Source: Marivirga lumbricoides
GTDB taxonomy: Bacteria; Bacteroidota; Bacteroidia; Cytophagales; Cyclobacteriaceae
Direction of reading: 5' to 3'
Assembly (NCBI RefSeq): GCF_014636295.1
Contig: NZ_BMEC01000009.1
Coordinates: 124,001-188,000 of the forward strand
DNA length: 64,000 bases
Shown here: positions 45,357 to 54,574 of the stretch, in pieces
Position numbering within the stretch: the stretch's first letter is position 1
How the letters are laid out: each line of letters begins with the position of its first letter
Translations under genes and position numbers: made by a program
Notes under the pieces: model-generated
The model's input: only the letters and a program-made list of their open reading frames with translations
What the model was told of the DNA's origin: nothing
Database searches by the model: none

Positions 45357-47255
45357 TTATTTAGCTCCTTCCTTTATAGCCTCTACCACTTCAGGATTTA
45401 ATAAAGTAGAGATATCTCCCAAATTGCTCGTGTCACCTTCTGCTATTTTTCGCAATATCCTTCTCATTATTTTCCCTGATCTGGTTTTCGGTAATCCCGG
45501 AACAATTTGAATTTTATCAGGCTTGGCTATTGGCCCAATAATATTTTTCACAGTTTCGCTAATTTCATTAATCAGGTTAGCTTCAGTTCTGTTTTCAAGA
45601 TCGCAGATCACATATGCATAAATACCTTGTCCTTTTACATCGTGAGGGTAACCTACCACTGCAGACTCTATCACTTTAGGGTGTTCATTGATAGCATTTT
45701 CAACTTCTGCAGTACCCATTCTATGGCCTGAAACATTGATCACATCATCCACTCGGCCCAAGATTCGATAGTATCCATCTTCATCACGTTTTACGCCATC
45801 TCCTGTAAAATACATCCCTTTGTAGGTGGAAAAGTAAGTCTTTTTGCAGCGTTCGTGGTCTCCATAAGTGGTTCGCAAAATACTTGGCCAAGGAAATTTT
45901 ATGCACAAGTTTCCTTCTACGCTGTTTCCTTTCAGTTCTTTTCCGTCCTGATCTACTATCATTAGCTGTATACCCGGCAATGGCAAGGTTGCATAAGAAG
46001 GCTTGGTAGGAGTAACTCCTGCAATAGGTGAAATCATGATACCTCCGGTTTCAGTTTGCCACCAGGTATCCACCACAGGACACTTCATTTTGCCTACATG
46101 AGAATGATACCAATGCCAGGCCTCTTCATTAATAGGTTCGCCTACAGAGCCTATAACTTTTAAGGAACTTAAATCATGTTTTTCAATCGGATCTGTGCCG
46201 TAAGCCTGCAATGCTCGGATAGCTGTCGGAGCTGTATAAAATTGATTTACCTTATATTTAGCCACAATTTCCCAAAATCTTCCTGCATCAGGATAGGTCG
46301 GAACACCCTCAAACATTAATGTGGTAGCTCCTGCCAACAATGGCCCGTAAACAATATAAGAATGCCCTGTAATCCATCCAACATCTGCCGTGCACCAATA
46401 CACATCTCCTGGTTCGTATTGAAATACATTTTCGAAAGAATATTTCGTGTAAACCATATAGCCTCCTGTGGTGTGTACTACTCCTTTTGGCTTACCTGTT
46501 GAACCGGAAGTATAAAGTATAAAAAGCATATCTTCAGCATCCATTACTTCCGCTTTGTTTTCTTCTGACTGATCTTTCACCGCATCATGCCACCAGATAT
46601 CGCGACCCGATTTCATATGGACATCATCACCAGTTCGTTTATAAACAATTACTTTTTCAACATTTCCTTTGGCCTTATCAATTGCTTCATCAACCAGTGC
46701 TTTCACTGGAATAGACTTACTTCCTCTGTAGTTTCCATCGGAGGTTAATACTACTTTCGCTTTGCAATCCTCAATTCTATCGGCCAGGGCACTTGCTGAG
46801 AATCCGGCAAAAACTACAGAATGCACAGCGCCTACCCTTGCGCAAGCTAACATAGCAACTGCAGCTTCAGGCACCATAGGCATATAGATAATCACCCTAT
46901 CTCCTTTTTTTACACCATTTGCCTTAAGAGCATTGGCAAACTTATTTACCTGATGAAATAGTTCTTTATAGGTAAGTGTTCTGTTTTTCTCCTTAGGATC
47001 ATTAGTTTCCCAAATAATGGCCGGCCTGTCACCTAAAGTATATAGGTTTTTTTCAAAGATGTTCTCAGTAATATTAAGTTTCCCATTAACGAACCACTTA
47101 ACATCCGGCCCATCAAAGTTCCAATCCAATACTTTATCCCATCTTTTTTGCCAATGAAAAGAGTCTGCAATACGGGCCCAAAAACCTTCCGGATCCTGTA
47201 CACTTCTCTGGTACTCATGAATATAACCACTTAGGGTGTGAATTTTATCGCTCAT
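45357..47255 (-). CDS. acs: Acetyl-CoA synthetase (AMP-forming)
   Basis: 632 residues, full length. Makes acetyl-CoA from acetate, ATP and CoA through acetyl-AMP. ANL-family motifs: YTSGSTGKPKGVVHTTGGY, WWQTETGGIM, the hinge TGDGVKRDEDGYYRILGRVD, and the C-terminal PKTRSGKIMRRILRKIAEG with the Lys that Pat acetylates in other bacteria. N-terminal FWARIADSFHWQKRWDKVLD is the acetate-CoA ligase lid. Lies 12 bp after the receiver gene, so it is probably in the operon of the SSS-histidine kinase. Confidence 0.96.
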   Translation of the reverse strand: MSDKIHTLSGYIHEYQRSVQDPEGFWARIADSFHWQKRWDKVLDWNFDGPDVKWFVNGKLNITENIFEKNLYTLGDRPAIIWETNDPKEKNRTLTYKELFHQVNKFANALKANGVKKGDRVIIYMPMVPEAAVAMLACARVGAVHSVVFAGFSASALADRIEDCKAKVVLTSDGNYRGSKSIPVKALVDEAIDKAKGNVEKVIVYKRTGDDVHMKSGRDIWWHDAVKDQSEENKAEVMDAEDMLFILYTSGSTGKPKGVVHTTGGYMVYTKYSFENVFQYEPGDVYWCTADVGWITGHSYIVYGPLLAGATTLMFEGVPTYPDAGRFWEIVAKYKVNQFYTAPTAIRALQAYGTDPIEKHDLSSLKVIGSVGEPINEEAWHWYHSHVGKMKCPVVDTWWQTETGGIMISPIAGVTPTKPSYATLPLPGIQLMIVDQDGKELKGNSVEGNLCIKFPWPSILRTTYGDHERCKKTYFSTYKGMYFTGDGVKRDEDGYYRILGRVDDVINVSGHRMGTAEVENAINEHPKVIESAVVGYPHDVKGQGIYAYVICDLENRTEANLINEISETVKNIIGPIAKPDKIQIVPGLPKTRSGKIMRRILRKIAEGDTSNLGDISTLLNPEVVEAIKEGAK

Positions 47256-47267
47256 AGTTTTCTATTT

Positions 47268-47630
47268 TTAATTAAAAATTCCTTTTACTTTTTTCACTAA
47301 TTCTTTGGTTGAAAAAGGCTTTTTCAGGTACAAATCTGCCCCTGCCGAAAGCCCCTTTTGTATATCTGATTCCTTTGCTTTTGCTGTAAGAAAAATTATT
47401 TTAATGTGTGCTGTTTCTTCATTTGTTTTAATAAACTCACACACTTCAAATCCATCCACTTCAGGCATCATTATATCCAATATTAAAGCATCGGGCATTT
47501 CCTTCTTCACAATGTCGATGGCTTCCTTCCCATTGCGGGCAATAAAAATTCTATAGCCTTCCTTTTTCATAAGAAATTCTATGGACAACAGAATGTTAGG
47601 CTCATCATCAACTATTAATATTTTCTTCAT
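47268..47630 (-). CDS. Stand-alone response regulator receiver
   Basis: 120 residues; only a CheY-like receiver. Acidic pocket DDE (9-11), phospho-acceptor Asp-52 in ALILDIMMPEVDGFEVCEF, Thr of FLTAKAKESD and Lys-103 in YLKKPFST. No DNA-binding or enzymatic output domain. Overlaps the end of the SSS-histidine kinase gene by 23 nt, so it is its cognate partner. Differs from CrbR, which has a LuxR-type HTH; output must go through another protein. Confidence 0.92.
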   Translation of the reverse strand: MKKILIVDDEPNILLSIEFLMKKEGYRIFIARNGKEAIDIVKKEMPDALILDIMMPEVDGFEVCEFIKTNEETAHIKIIFLTAKAKESDIQKGLSAGADLYLKKPFSTKELVKKVKGIFN

Positions 47631-50391
47631 TTAAATAATTTTCATTCTCTAATATACTTTCATTTGTTGAGGTCGGAAGAGTAAAAATAAATTTTGACCC
47701 TTGCTTTCCATCACTTTCTACCCATATTTCTCCTTGATGGTATTCAATTATTTTTTTACAAATACTTAAGCCCAAACCACTTCCCTTAGGTTTTTTGCGC
47801 GTTTGATCCGGTGCCTGATAAAAGACATCAAAAATAGATTGCTGTATTTCTTTTACAATTCCCTTACCGTTATCATTTACCTCTACCACAATATTTTCAG
47901 ATACTTGCTTGCTACTGATCTCAATTTTTCCTGCCATAGGGTCGCAAAACTTAATAGCATTAGAAATTAAGTTAAGCAAAACCTGGATCAATCTATCCTT
48001 ATTAGCATTTATGAACCCAATTTGCGGGGCTAACTGAGTAGTTAATTGTATTCTACCTTGCTCCACTAGAGTTTGAACGGATCTCACGGCTTCAAGGATT
48101 AGATCATTGATTTGCAGATATTCCAGGTGAAACTCCTGCTTACCGGTATTAAATTTTTCCAAGTCCAGCACTTGAGAGATAAGCCTGTCCATCCGCTCAG
48201 TTTCTTTTATAATTGTATTCAAAAATTGCTGTTTGTCCTCTAAAGAGATATCACTATTATCATGAAGAATCTCCGAAAATGCCCTAATGGAAGTGATAGG
48301 AGTCCTCATTTCATGAGTGATAGTACTTATGAACTCATCCTTAGTGTGGTCCATTTGCCGGAGTTTTTCATTACTACTGAAAAGTTGGCGGGTTACCTCC
48401 TCAAGCGCCTGAGATTTTTCTTTTAACTGCTTATTCACCACAACAATCTGCTGCGTCTCCTTTAATATGTCTAACACCTCCTTGGTTGAAATCTCCTCCT
48501 CCTTTAAAGTGGTACTGATCAGAAGCCTTGCTGAAGAAGAGCCAATAAGTCCTGCTAAAATTCTTTCTACTGAATTTACTAGTTTGGAATCTGCCCTGTC
48601 TTCTTTTTTCAACTTCTGATTATATTTCACCTCATATTCCCTCAAAATTTCTTTTGTCTTTTTATCTCCTACAAAATGAATAAGTAATTCTTCAATATCC
48701 TGCACGTAAGCCGTGCCCTTCCATACCATCGTTGATTCAAACTCTTTGGAGTATTTAAATATATCCACAAAAACCTCTGCCTGGTTTCTTTCTTTGGAAC
48801 TTTGCATGTAGCGAAGGGAGATAAACACATACAGCGAACTGTTGATCAGCAGACTCCAGAAGAGCGCTGCAGGGATTTTGTTCATAGGTAATCCGAATGC
48901 TTGCCCATCCGCTAAAGGGATAAAGTTAAAGAGCTTGTCATTTTGGATAAAGAAAGAAATAAACCCCGCCTGATCAATAGTGGGGAGTACAAGTAATAAA
49001 AACCAGATAGTGAATCCGGCTATCAGGCCACTTATGGCTCCACTTTTATTTCCTTCTTTCCAGAAGATTCCTCCAATTACAGCAGGAGCAAACTGCGCTA
49101 CAGCTACAAATGAAATCAGGCCTATGGAAACAATTGAAAAACGGAAACTTATGAAACTATAGTAACCATAACTTAATAGCAAAACCAGTAGGATACTTGC
49201 CCTTCTGATATTTAATAAAAACCTGCTGAAATTACCCTTAAAATAGCGTATAAACTGTTTATTACTCACTACATAGGGAAAGATGAGGTTATTACTTATC
49301 ATAATACTTAATGCAATGGTGGAAACTATCACCATGCTGGTGCCTGCAGCAAAACCTCCTAAATAAACGAAAATGGCTAAAAAATCCTGAGAGAGAAAAA
49401 TAGGAATAGCCAAAACAAAAGTATCTGAAAGCACATTAGTCTCTCCTGCAAACATAATTTTCCCGGCAAAGGCAATAGGAATCACAAAAATATTGATTAC
49501 TAAAAGGTAAAGCGGAAATAGCCAAATTGCTTTATCTAAGTGTTTTTCACTGGTATTTTCTTTTATGGAGACATGAAACTGGCGCGGCAAAAACATGAAA
49601 GCCATCATAGATAACATATTCAGCCAAAACCATTCAGAATAGCCTCCTATGGAATCCAGAGTGGTTAATCGACTGAGTTGCGGATCATCATTAACACGGG
49701 AAAAAATATCGCTAAAACCGTCAAAAACCACGAAGGTGATAAAGAAACCAATAACCAGAAAAGCAACTAGTTTTAAAATAGACTCAAAAGCAATGGCAGT
49801 CACCATTCCTTCTTGTTTTACAGTGGCATCAATATTTCTGGTGCCAAACAAAATGGTGAAAAATGCAAGGCCTATAGTGATATAAAGTGTATAATCGTTA
49901 AAAATATGATTCGAAATTGAAGCATTTGCATCGCTTACCAGATTAGAATTAGAAACCATTTGGAAGCTGGAAGAAATTGCCTTTAGCTGAATTGATATGT
50001 AGGGTATAATTCCAAGCACGCAAAAAATAGCAACAAGGCTTCCTAAAGAAACCGACTTTCCGTATCGGGTGGAGATAAGGTCTGCAATAGTGGTAATTCT
50101 GTAAACTTTACTGATTCTGATAATCTTTTTAAATATAAACCACCAGATAGGAGCCAGAAGTGTAGGACCAATGTACGTGGCTAAAAAATTCAGGCCTGAC
50201 TCAGCTGCATTCCCTACAGAACCATAGTAGGTCCATGCGGTACAATATACAGCCAGGCTTAACGCATAGATATAGGGGTTTTTTAATAAACTTTTCCCTT
50301 TTTTGGCTCTATATTCACCAAAGTAGGCTAACATGAACAATAAAGTTAAGTAACCAACTGATATTAATATTATCACCCAGTTACTGATCAT
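47608..50391 (-). CDS. Sodium/solute symporter-histidine kinase fusion (CrbS/CbrA type)
   Basis: 927 residues. N-terminal SSS-family domain with about 13 membrane helices (residues 1-530; opening segment WVIILISVGYLTLLFMLAYF; GSVGNAAESGLNFLATYIGP), a linker with coiled coil (about 560-680), then histidine kinase: H box FISTITHEMRTPITSIRAFS with phospho-acceptor near His-693, N box LLNLISNAIKFCD, G1 VEVNDNGKGI, and G2 PKGSGLGLSICKKIIEY. The fused receiver domain found in some CbrA relatives is absent; a separate receiver gene overlaps the 3' end. In proteobacteria CrbS controls acs; here acs follows in the same run, which supports acetate sensing (inference). Starts with a 4-nt ATGA overlap with the 69-aa membrane gene. 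Confidence 0.93.
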   Translation of the reverse strand: MISNWVIILISVGYLTLLFMLAYFGEYRAKKGKSLLKNPYIYALSLAVYCTAWTYYGSVGNAAESGLNFLATYIGPTLLAPIWWFIFKKIIRISKVYRITTIADLISTRYGKSVSLGSLVAIFCVLGIIPYISIQLKAISSSFQMVSNSNLVSDANASISNHIFNDYTLYITIGLAFFTILFGTRNIDATVKQEGMVTAIAFESILKLVAFLVIGFFITFVVFDGFSDIFSRVNDDPQLSRLTTLDSIGGYSEWFWLNMLSMMAFMFLPRQFHVSIKENTSEKHLDKAIWLFPLYLLVINIFVIPIAFAGKIMFAGETNVLSDTFVLAIPIFLSQDFLAIFVYLGGFAAGTSMVIVSTIALSIMISNNLIFPYVVSNKQFIRYFKGNFSRFLLNIRRASILLVLLLSYGYYSFISFRFSIVSIGLISFVAVAQFAPAVIGGIFWKEGNKSGAISGLIAGFTIWFLLLVLPTIDQAGFISFFIQNDKLFNFIPLADGQAFGLPMNKIPAALFWSLLINSSLYVFISLRYMQSSKERNQAEVFVDIFKYSKEFESTMVWKGTAYVQDIEELLIHFVGDKKTKEILREYEVKYNQKLKKEDRADSKLVNSVERILAGLIGSSSARLLISTTLKEEEISTKEVLDILKETQQIVVVNKQLKEKSQALEEVTRQLFSSNEKLRQMDHTKDEFISTITHEMRTPITSIRAFSEILHDNSDISLEDKQQFLNTIIKETERMDRLISQVLDLEKFNTGKQEFHLEYLQINDLILEAVRSVQTLVEQGRIQLTTQLAPQIGFINANKDRLIQVLLNLISNAIKFCDPMAGKIEISSKQVSENIVVEVNDNGKGIVKEIQQSIFDVFYQAPDQTRKKPKGSGLGLSICKKIIEYHQGEIWVESDGKQGSKFIFTLPTSTNESILENENYLNEENINS

Positions 50392-50597
50392 TTTCTATTG
50401 CTATTAATGTTTCTTCTCATAAATATGATCAGTACAATAATGAATACCACCCATGCCAAAAACATGTACAGGTATAACACCGGGACTCCAAGAAAACTTT
50501 GAAATGTATTAAACACAGAAATAAAAGGAAAATTGAATAGTATAATAAACACTATACTGATGAAGGCCAACCTCTTTGCTGTATCTCTTAATAACAT
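50388..50597 (-). CDS. Small two-helix membrane protein ahead of the SSS-kinase
   Basis: 69 residues with two hydrophobic helices (LAFISIVFIILFNFPFISVF and LYLYMFLAWVVFIIVLIIFM) and a basic tail (RRNINSNRK). Its stop overlaps the start of the SSS-histidine kinase (ATGA), implying coupled synthesis. No family name is certain. By position it is analogous to the DUF4212 small subunit of ActP at 52387, so it may be an accessory subunit for the sensor's transporter domain. Confidence 0.8.
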   Translation of the reverse strand: MLLRDTAKRLAFISIVFIILFNFPFISVFNTFQSFLGVPVLYLYMFLAWVVFIIVLIIFMRRNINSNRK

Positions 50598-50619
50598 GGT
50601 AATCCAATCTACTAAAAAT

Positions 50620-50651
50620 AAAGAGAACAGTAAAGGTTTACTGTTCTCTTT
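50620..50651 (-). terminator. 15-bp perfect terminator after actP
   Basis: AAAGAGAACAGTAAA (50620-50634) pairs perfectly with TTTACTGTTCTCTTT (50637-50651) with two bases between; read on the minus strand it is followed by ATTTTTAG. It splits the porin-actP transcript from the sensor-acs transcript. Confidence 0.88.
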
Positions 50652-50666
50652 AATATAATGGTTAAA

Positions 50667-52361
50667 TTAATGAATTTCAGTTGCGGTACCAGCGCCTCTT
50701 GGAAACCTGATATCGTCTACAATATCCATAACATGTTGTGGGGGTGGTGGCGTCATAGAACTTACTATAAAAGATACTATGAAATTGACAATCATACCCA
50801 CAGTTCCAAATCCTTCCGGAGAAATACCGAACCACCAATCAGCGGAGGTAGTCTCTCCAAAGGCATTGAATTTATAAGTGATCATGTAAAAAAGTGTAAC
50901 GGACAAACCTGAAATCATACCTGCAATGGCACCTTGCTTATTCATTCTTTGATAGAATATACCAAGAATAATAGCTGGGAAGAAGGAAGCTGCCGCCAAA
51001 CCAAAAGCGAGTGCTACTACAGCTGCCACAAAGCCCGGAGGGTTAATTCCGAAATAACCAGCAACAACAACTGCCACAAAGGCTGATCCTCTTGCGATCC
51101 ATAGCTCCGTACTATCAGTCATATTTGGAGAAATCTGCTTTTTCACTAAATCATGAGATACTGAAGATGAAATCACCAATAGCAAGCCTGCTGCTGTAGA
51201 CAGTGCGGCTGCAAGCCCACCTGCTGCTACCAATGCAATCACCCAGTTCGGAAGTTGCGCAATTTCAGGGTTAGCCAGCACCATAATATCTCTATCAATT
51301 GTAAGTTCGTTTCTCTCACTATCAGCCACATACTGTATGGCTCCGTCATTATTTTTATCATCAAAAGTTAACAAACCTGTTTTTTCCCAATTGCTGAACC
51401 ATTCAGGCATGCTGGAATAACTGTTATTACTTACAGTTTCAATAAGGTTTGTTCTGGCAAAAGCAGCTACTGCAGGAGCAGTAGTATACAGTATGGCAAT
51501 AAAAACCAGGGCATAACCAGCTGAAAGTCGGGCATCTTTTACTTTAGGAACGGTAAAAAAGCGAACGATTACATGTGGCAAACCAGCAGTACCCACCATG
51601 AGTGCTGCTGTAATAAAAAATACATCAATCATAGATTTAGAACCACTTGTATATTCTGCGAAACCTAATTCTAAATGAAGACCATTTAGTTTATCCAGTA
51701 AATAAGTTTCACTACCTGTAACAGTGGAACCAAAGCCAAATTGAGGAATAGGATTACCTGTAAGCTGAATAGAGATAAAAATAGCAGGGACCATGAAAGC
51801 AAAAATAAGGATCACATATTGGGCCACCTGTGTGTAAGTAATCCCTTTCATTCCACCCAATACTGCATAAAAGAAAACAATCGCCATTCCTATATACACT
51901 CCCGTATTAATATCCACTTCCAAAAAGCGGCTGAAAACCACTCCTACTCCGCGCATTTGGCCTGCTACATAAGTAAAGGATACGAATAGAGCACAGATTA
52001 CAGCAACAGTTCTTGCTGTGTTAGAGTAATATCTGTCTCCAATAAAATCAGGCACTGTAAACTTACCAAACTTTCTAAGATATGGTGCAAGTAGCAATGC
52101 TAACAGTACATAACCGCCAGTCCACCCCATTAAATAAACAGCACCATCGTAGCCAGCAAAGGAAATGATCCCTGCCATTGAAATGAAAGAAGCTGCTGAC
52201 ATCCAATCGGCTGCAGTTGCCATTCCATTAGCCAAAGGAGAAACACCCCCCCCAGCTACATAAAACTCTTTTGTTGATCCGGCCCTTGACCAGATTGCGA
52301 TACCTATATATATAGCGAAGGTGATCCCCACTAATAAATATGTCCAAACTTGTACATCCAT
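50667..52361 (-). CDS. actP: Cation/acetate symporter
   Basis: 564 residues; SSS family with 13 or so helices. Family pieces: EFYVAGGGVSPLANGMATAA near the N-terminus (ActP/VC_2705 subfamily), AADWMSAASFISMAGIISFA, TVPDFIGDRYYSNTARTVAV, GTAGLPHVIVRFFTVPKVKD. An insertion at about residues 325-375 (TGLLTFDDKNNDGAIQYVAD) is usual for this subfamily. Encoded directly after the DUF4212 small subunit, with which it forms the transporter; imports acetate or similar short-chain acids for Acs. Confidence 0.93.
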   Translation of the reverse strand: MDVQVWTYLLVGITFAIYIGIAIWSRAGSTKEFYVAGGGVSPLANGMATAADWMSAASFISMAGIISFAGYDGAVYLMGWTGGYVLLALLLAPYLRKFGKFTVPDFIGDRYYSNTARTVAVICALFVSFTYVAGQMRGVGVVFSRFLEVDINTGVYIGMAIVFFYAVLGGMKGITYTQVAQYVILIFAFMVPAIFISIQLTGNPIPQFGFGSTVTGSETYLLDKLNGLHLELGFAEYTSGSKSMIDVFFITAALMVGTAGLPHVIVRFFTVPKVKDARLSAGYALVFIAILYTTAPAVAAFARTNLIETVSNNSYSSMPEWFSNWEKTGLLTFDDKNNDGAIQYVADSERNELTIDRDIMVLANPEIAQLPNWVIALVAAGGLAAALSTAAGLLLVISSSVSHDLVKKQISPNMTDSTELWIARGSAFVAVVVAGYFGINPPGFVAAVVALAFGLAAASFFPAIILGIFYQRMNKQGAIAGMISGLSVTLFYMITYKFNAFGETTSADWWFGISPEGFGTVGMIVNFIVSFIVSSMTPPPPQHVMDIVDDIRFPRGAGTATEIH

Positions 52362-52386
52362 TGTTTAAAAATTTTAAGTATTAAAA

Positions 52387-52650
52387 TTATTTTTCATCTA
52401 CATCAAATTCCTTATCCAGCTTGTTCATTAAGCGAACATACACGAATATCAGGACCACGAAAACATAAATGGACCCTTGCTGTGCGAACCAGAAACCCAG
52501 AGGAAACCCAGCTATATGAATATTATTTAATGGTTCAACCAGTAAAATCCCAAAGCCATAGGATACTACAAACCAAATGATGAGTAGGATGAGTAAATAC
52601 CGGAGATTTCTCTTCCAGTAGGCTTTCATGCTTGCTTTTTTATCTGTCAT
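52387..52650 (-). CDS. DUF4212 small subunit of the sodium/solute symporter
   Basis: 87 residues, two helices (YLLILLIIWFVVSYGFGILL and IYVFVVLIFVYVRLMNKLDK). Family motif around NLRYLLILLIIWFVVSYGFG and PLGFWFAQQGSIYVFV, always next to ActP-like genes. Lies 25 bp before actP and 11 bp after the porin gene, within one operon. Confidence 0.93.
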   Translation of the reverse strand: MTDKKASMKAYWKRNLRYLLILLIIWFVVSYGFGILLVEPLNNIHIAGFPLGFWFAQQGSIYVFVVLIFVYVRLMNKLDKEFDVDEK

Positions 52651-52661
52651 AATTATTGTAT

Positions 52662-54014
52662 TTATAAAAATATGTGAAGTTGTAATCTCAGTTGTTGTAC
52701 GCCATTCGGATTGCCATCCGCATCCAAACCGCCTTCCAGCGGATTGTTAGAGATGGTATGATATTCCAGGGTAATTTTAGCGTTATGCCCATTTACAAAG
52801 TAGTTAATACCGGCATCAAAAGCATTTAAATTATCTCCATAGGCATCATAGCTTCCGGATTGGAAGGCTACATAAGGCATCAGCTTTGCCTTGCCTATAT
52901 AATAACCAAGCTGACCATATATATTAGTACCTGTGCCTGCCCAACGCGACATGTAATTCTCGCCATAATTAAAGTTTATTACTGATGCATAGGCATTGAT
53001 AGCATTTCCTGAGGAGCCGACAGGCGCATCATAAAATATATCGGCAGCCAAATGAGTCACGTTTTCATGTTCATCAGTAGCATTATTATACATTCCATTT
53101 GGATGAGCGAAAAAGCCTAAACCAATTCCAAGTACTTTCTTTCCTCCCATATAAGTACCTACCTGGTAAGGTAATTTTGTAGATTCCGTATCAAACAAAT
53201 TATAGCGGAAGTAGCCTTCTATAACAGCATTTCCTACATGGTCTCCATCCGCATTAGGCTCAATACTTCCTGTGTAAGTTAAGTCACTATCTACTCCACC
53301 ATTACCTGAGTTGATTAAATCTGCTCCTGCACCTAGTGCATTGGCGGGAGACATCGGATTATTGGCCGCTATTCTGTAATCAAATTTCCCAAGCTGCCCT
53401 TTGGCATAAAAACCTATATGCCTTGCAAACTGATCTGTAATCCCTAAAGAGTGCCATTGCACAAATGGCCTGGTATTATCCATAGTCATAAAATTAAGCG
53501 TGCTTTGATTGGCAAGCCTGGTAAGCCCTTTCCAATAATGCAAGCCTCCCCCAATATACAATGCATCAGAATTTTCTGTGACCTTAAATTCCGTCCATGC
53601 ATCATGTAAAAACATCTGCGGACCATCTCCCTGGTTACCTAAAGCATTCATATTGCCAGTAGTCAGGTTATTCAAACCAAAATGCGTTAAGATGAGAAAT
53701 CTGGGAGAAATTTGTGCAAATGCTAAAATTCTGGATCTTCTGATAAGAGTATTTAACCGGAGAGGTGCATCATCAATTGCCAGATTAGAAGTTTGTAACC
53801 ATTGCTGGTGCCATAAAATAAACCGCACATATTTTGTGCCGTCATCGGAGAGCTTTAAAGTAAGAGGTTTGTAAGTATGATCAACTTTTTGTTGAGCCAG
53901 ATCATCCCAAACCTTTGCTGTACTCGATTCTTTCTTAGTTGTGTCATTTTGAAAAGCAAGTGAAAACTCTGCAAATCCCAAAACTATCACAACAAGCAAT
54001 ATAAGTTTTTTCAT
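52662..54014 (-). CDS. Outer-membrane porin of the acetate operon
   Basis: 450 residues from ATG 54014 (MKKLILLVVIVLGFAEFSLA, a Sec signal); the frame is open upstream to 54038 but without a signal-like start. The mature part is rich in alternating aromatic/polar strands (YVRFILWHQQWLQTSNLAI; FLILTHFGLNNLTTGNMNAL; AYASVINFNYGENYMSRWAG) and ends in the porin-like terminal phenylalanine region LRLQLHIFL. Porins of this type precede DUF4212-actP in many Bacteroidota and probably let acids cross the outer membrane. First gene of the operon; a TATATATACTA string at 54099-54109 lies upstream. Confidence 0.83.
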   Translation of the reverse strand: MKKLILLVVIVLGFAEFSLAFQNDTTKKESSTAKVWDDLAQQKVDHTYKPLTLKLSDDGTKYVRFILWHQQWLQTSNLAIDDAPLRLNTLIRRSRILAFAQISPRFLILTHFGLNNLTTGNMNALGNQGDGPQMFLHDAWTEFKVTENSDALYIGGGLHYWKGLTRLANQSTLNFMTMDNTRPFVQWHSLGITDQFARHIGFYAKGQLGKFDYRIAANNPMSPANALGAGADLINSGNGGVDSDLTYTGSIEPNADGDHVGNAVIEGYFRYNLFDTESTKLPYQVGTYMGGKKVLGIGLGFFAHPNGMYNNATDEHENVTHLAADIFYDAPVGSSGNAINAYASVINFNYGENYMSRWAGTGTNIYGQLGYYIGKAKLMPYVAFQSGSYDAYGDNLNAFDAGINYFVNGHNAKITLEYHTISNNPLEGGLDADGNPNGVQQLRLQLHIFL

Positions 54015-54098
54015 AGGTGAAATTTTTATGGTGAACATTCACAAAACCAATGCTTTGCATCATAAAAATGACATCACTAAAACTTATTTGCATTATTG

Positions 54099-54109
54099 TA
54101 TATATACTA
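54099..54109. promoter_or_regulatory. Copy of the TATATATACTA string upstream of the porin operon
   Basis: The same 11-mer occurs at 54601-54611 upstream of the zinc-ribbon/HTH gene. It sits between the 3' end of that gene and the porin start, 85 bp before the ATG, a suitable operator position. Confidence 0.35.
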
Positions 54110-54127
54110 TTGTTAATGGTATAGTTA

Positions 54128-54544
54128 CTACCTAAATCTTTCCCATCTGATTACCATATATTTATCGCCTAAGGAGGTTACCATTAAACCCGCTTCACTC
54201 AGGTTTTTCCCATCCTGCACAAACCGAACCAACTCGCTGTGCGACAGTACCTTGTAGGTAGGATGATATTCATATTTTTCCGGTGATTTTATATTATATT
54301 TCTTCACCCAATTGCTTACAGAAACATGACTCACTCCCAATACCCGCTCAATTTCCCTCATAGAAATTCCTTCCACGTAAAGTTGAAGTGCCTTTACAAC
54401 ATAGTAAGAATCTATTTCCTTCCCTACCTTACTTACAGTGAAGTTATATTTACAAGTCTTACACTTAAATCTTTGTCTATTTTTAATTATACCACTTTTA
54501 ACAATATCTTCAGACTCGCATTTAGGACATGTAGTTAACTTCAT
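54128..54544 (-). CDS. Zinc-ribbon/HTH regulator derived from IS1-type InsA
   Basis: 138 residues. N-terminal zinc ribbon with two CxxC pairs (TTCPKCESEDIVKSGI, RFKCKTCKYNFT) followed by a helix-turn-helix (GISMREIERVLGVSHVSVSN), which is the domain order of InsA from IS1 transposons. There is no InsB-like catalytic half, no inverted repeats and no frameshift signal. The extra C-terminal 50 residues (YEYHPTYKVLSHSELVRFVQ; GLMVTSLGDKYMVIRWERFR) are not part of InsA and may bind a ligand or partner. Placed directly upstream of the porin-ActP operon; best read as a domesticated transcription factor (inference). Confidence 0.82.
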   Translation of the reverse strand: MKLTTCPKCESEDIVKSGIIKNRQRFKCKTCKYNFTVSKVGKEIDSYYVVKALQLYVEGISMREIERVLGVSHVSVSNWVKKYNIKSPEKYEYHPTYKVLSHSELVRFVQDGKNLSEAGLMVTSLGDKYMVIRWERFR

Positions 54545-54574
54545 TACTTATAAATTTAAAAGGTTAGGTTAAAA

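Noticed and set aside
54128-54544. Active IS1-type insertion sequence
   Set aside because: No InsB-like catalytic gene, terminal inverted repeats or target duplication were found around the InsA-like gene.
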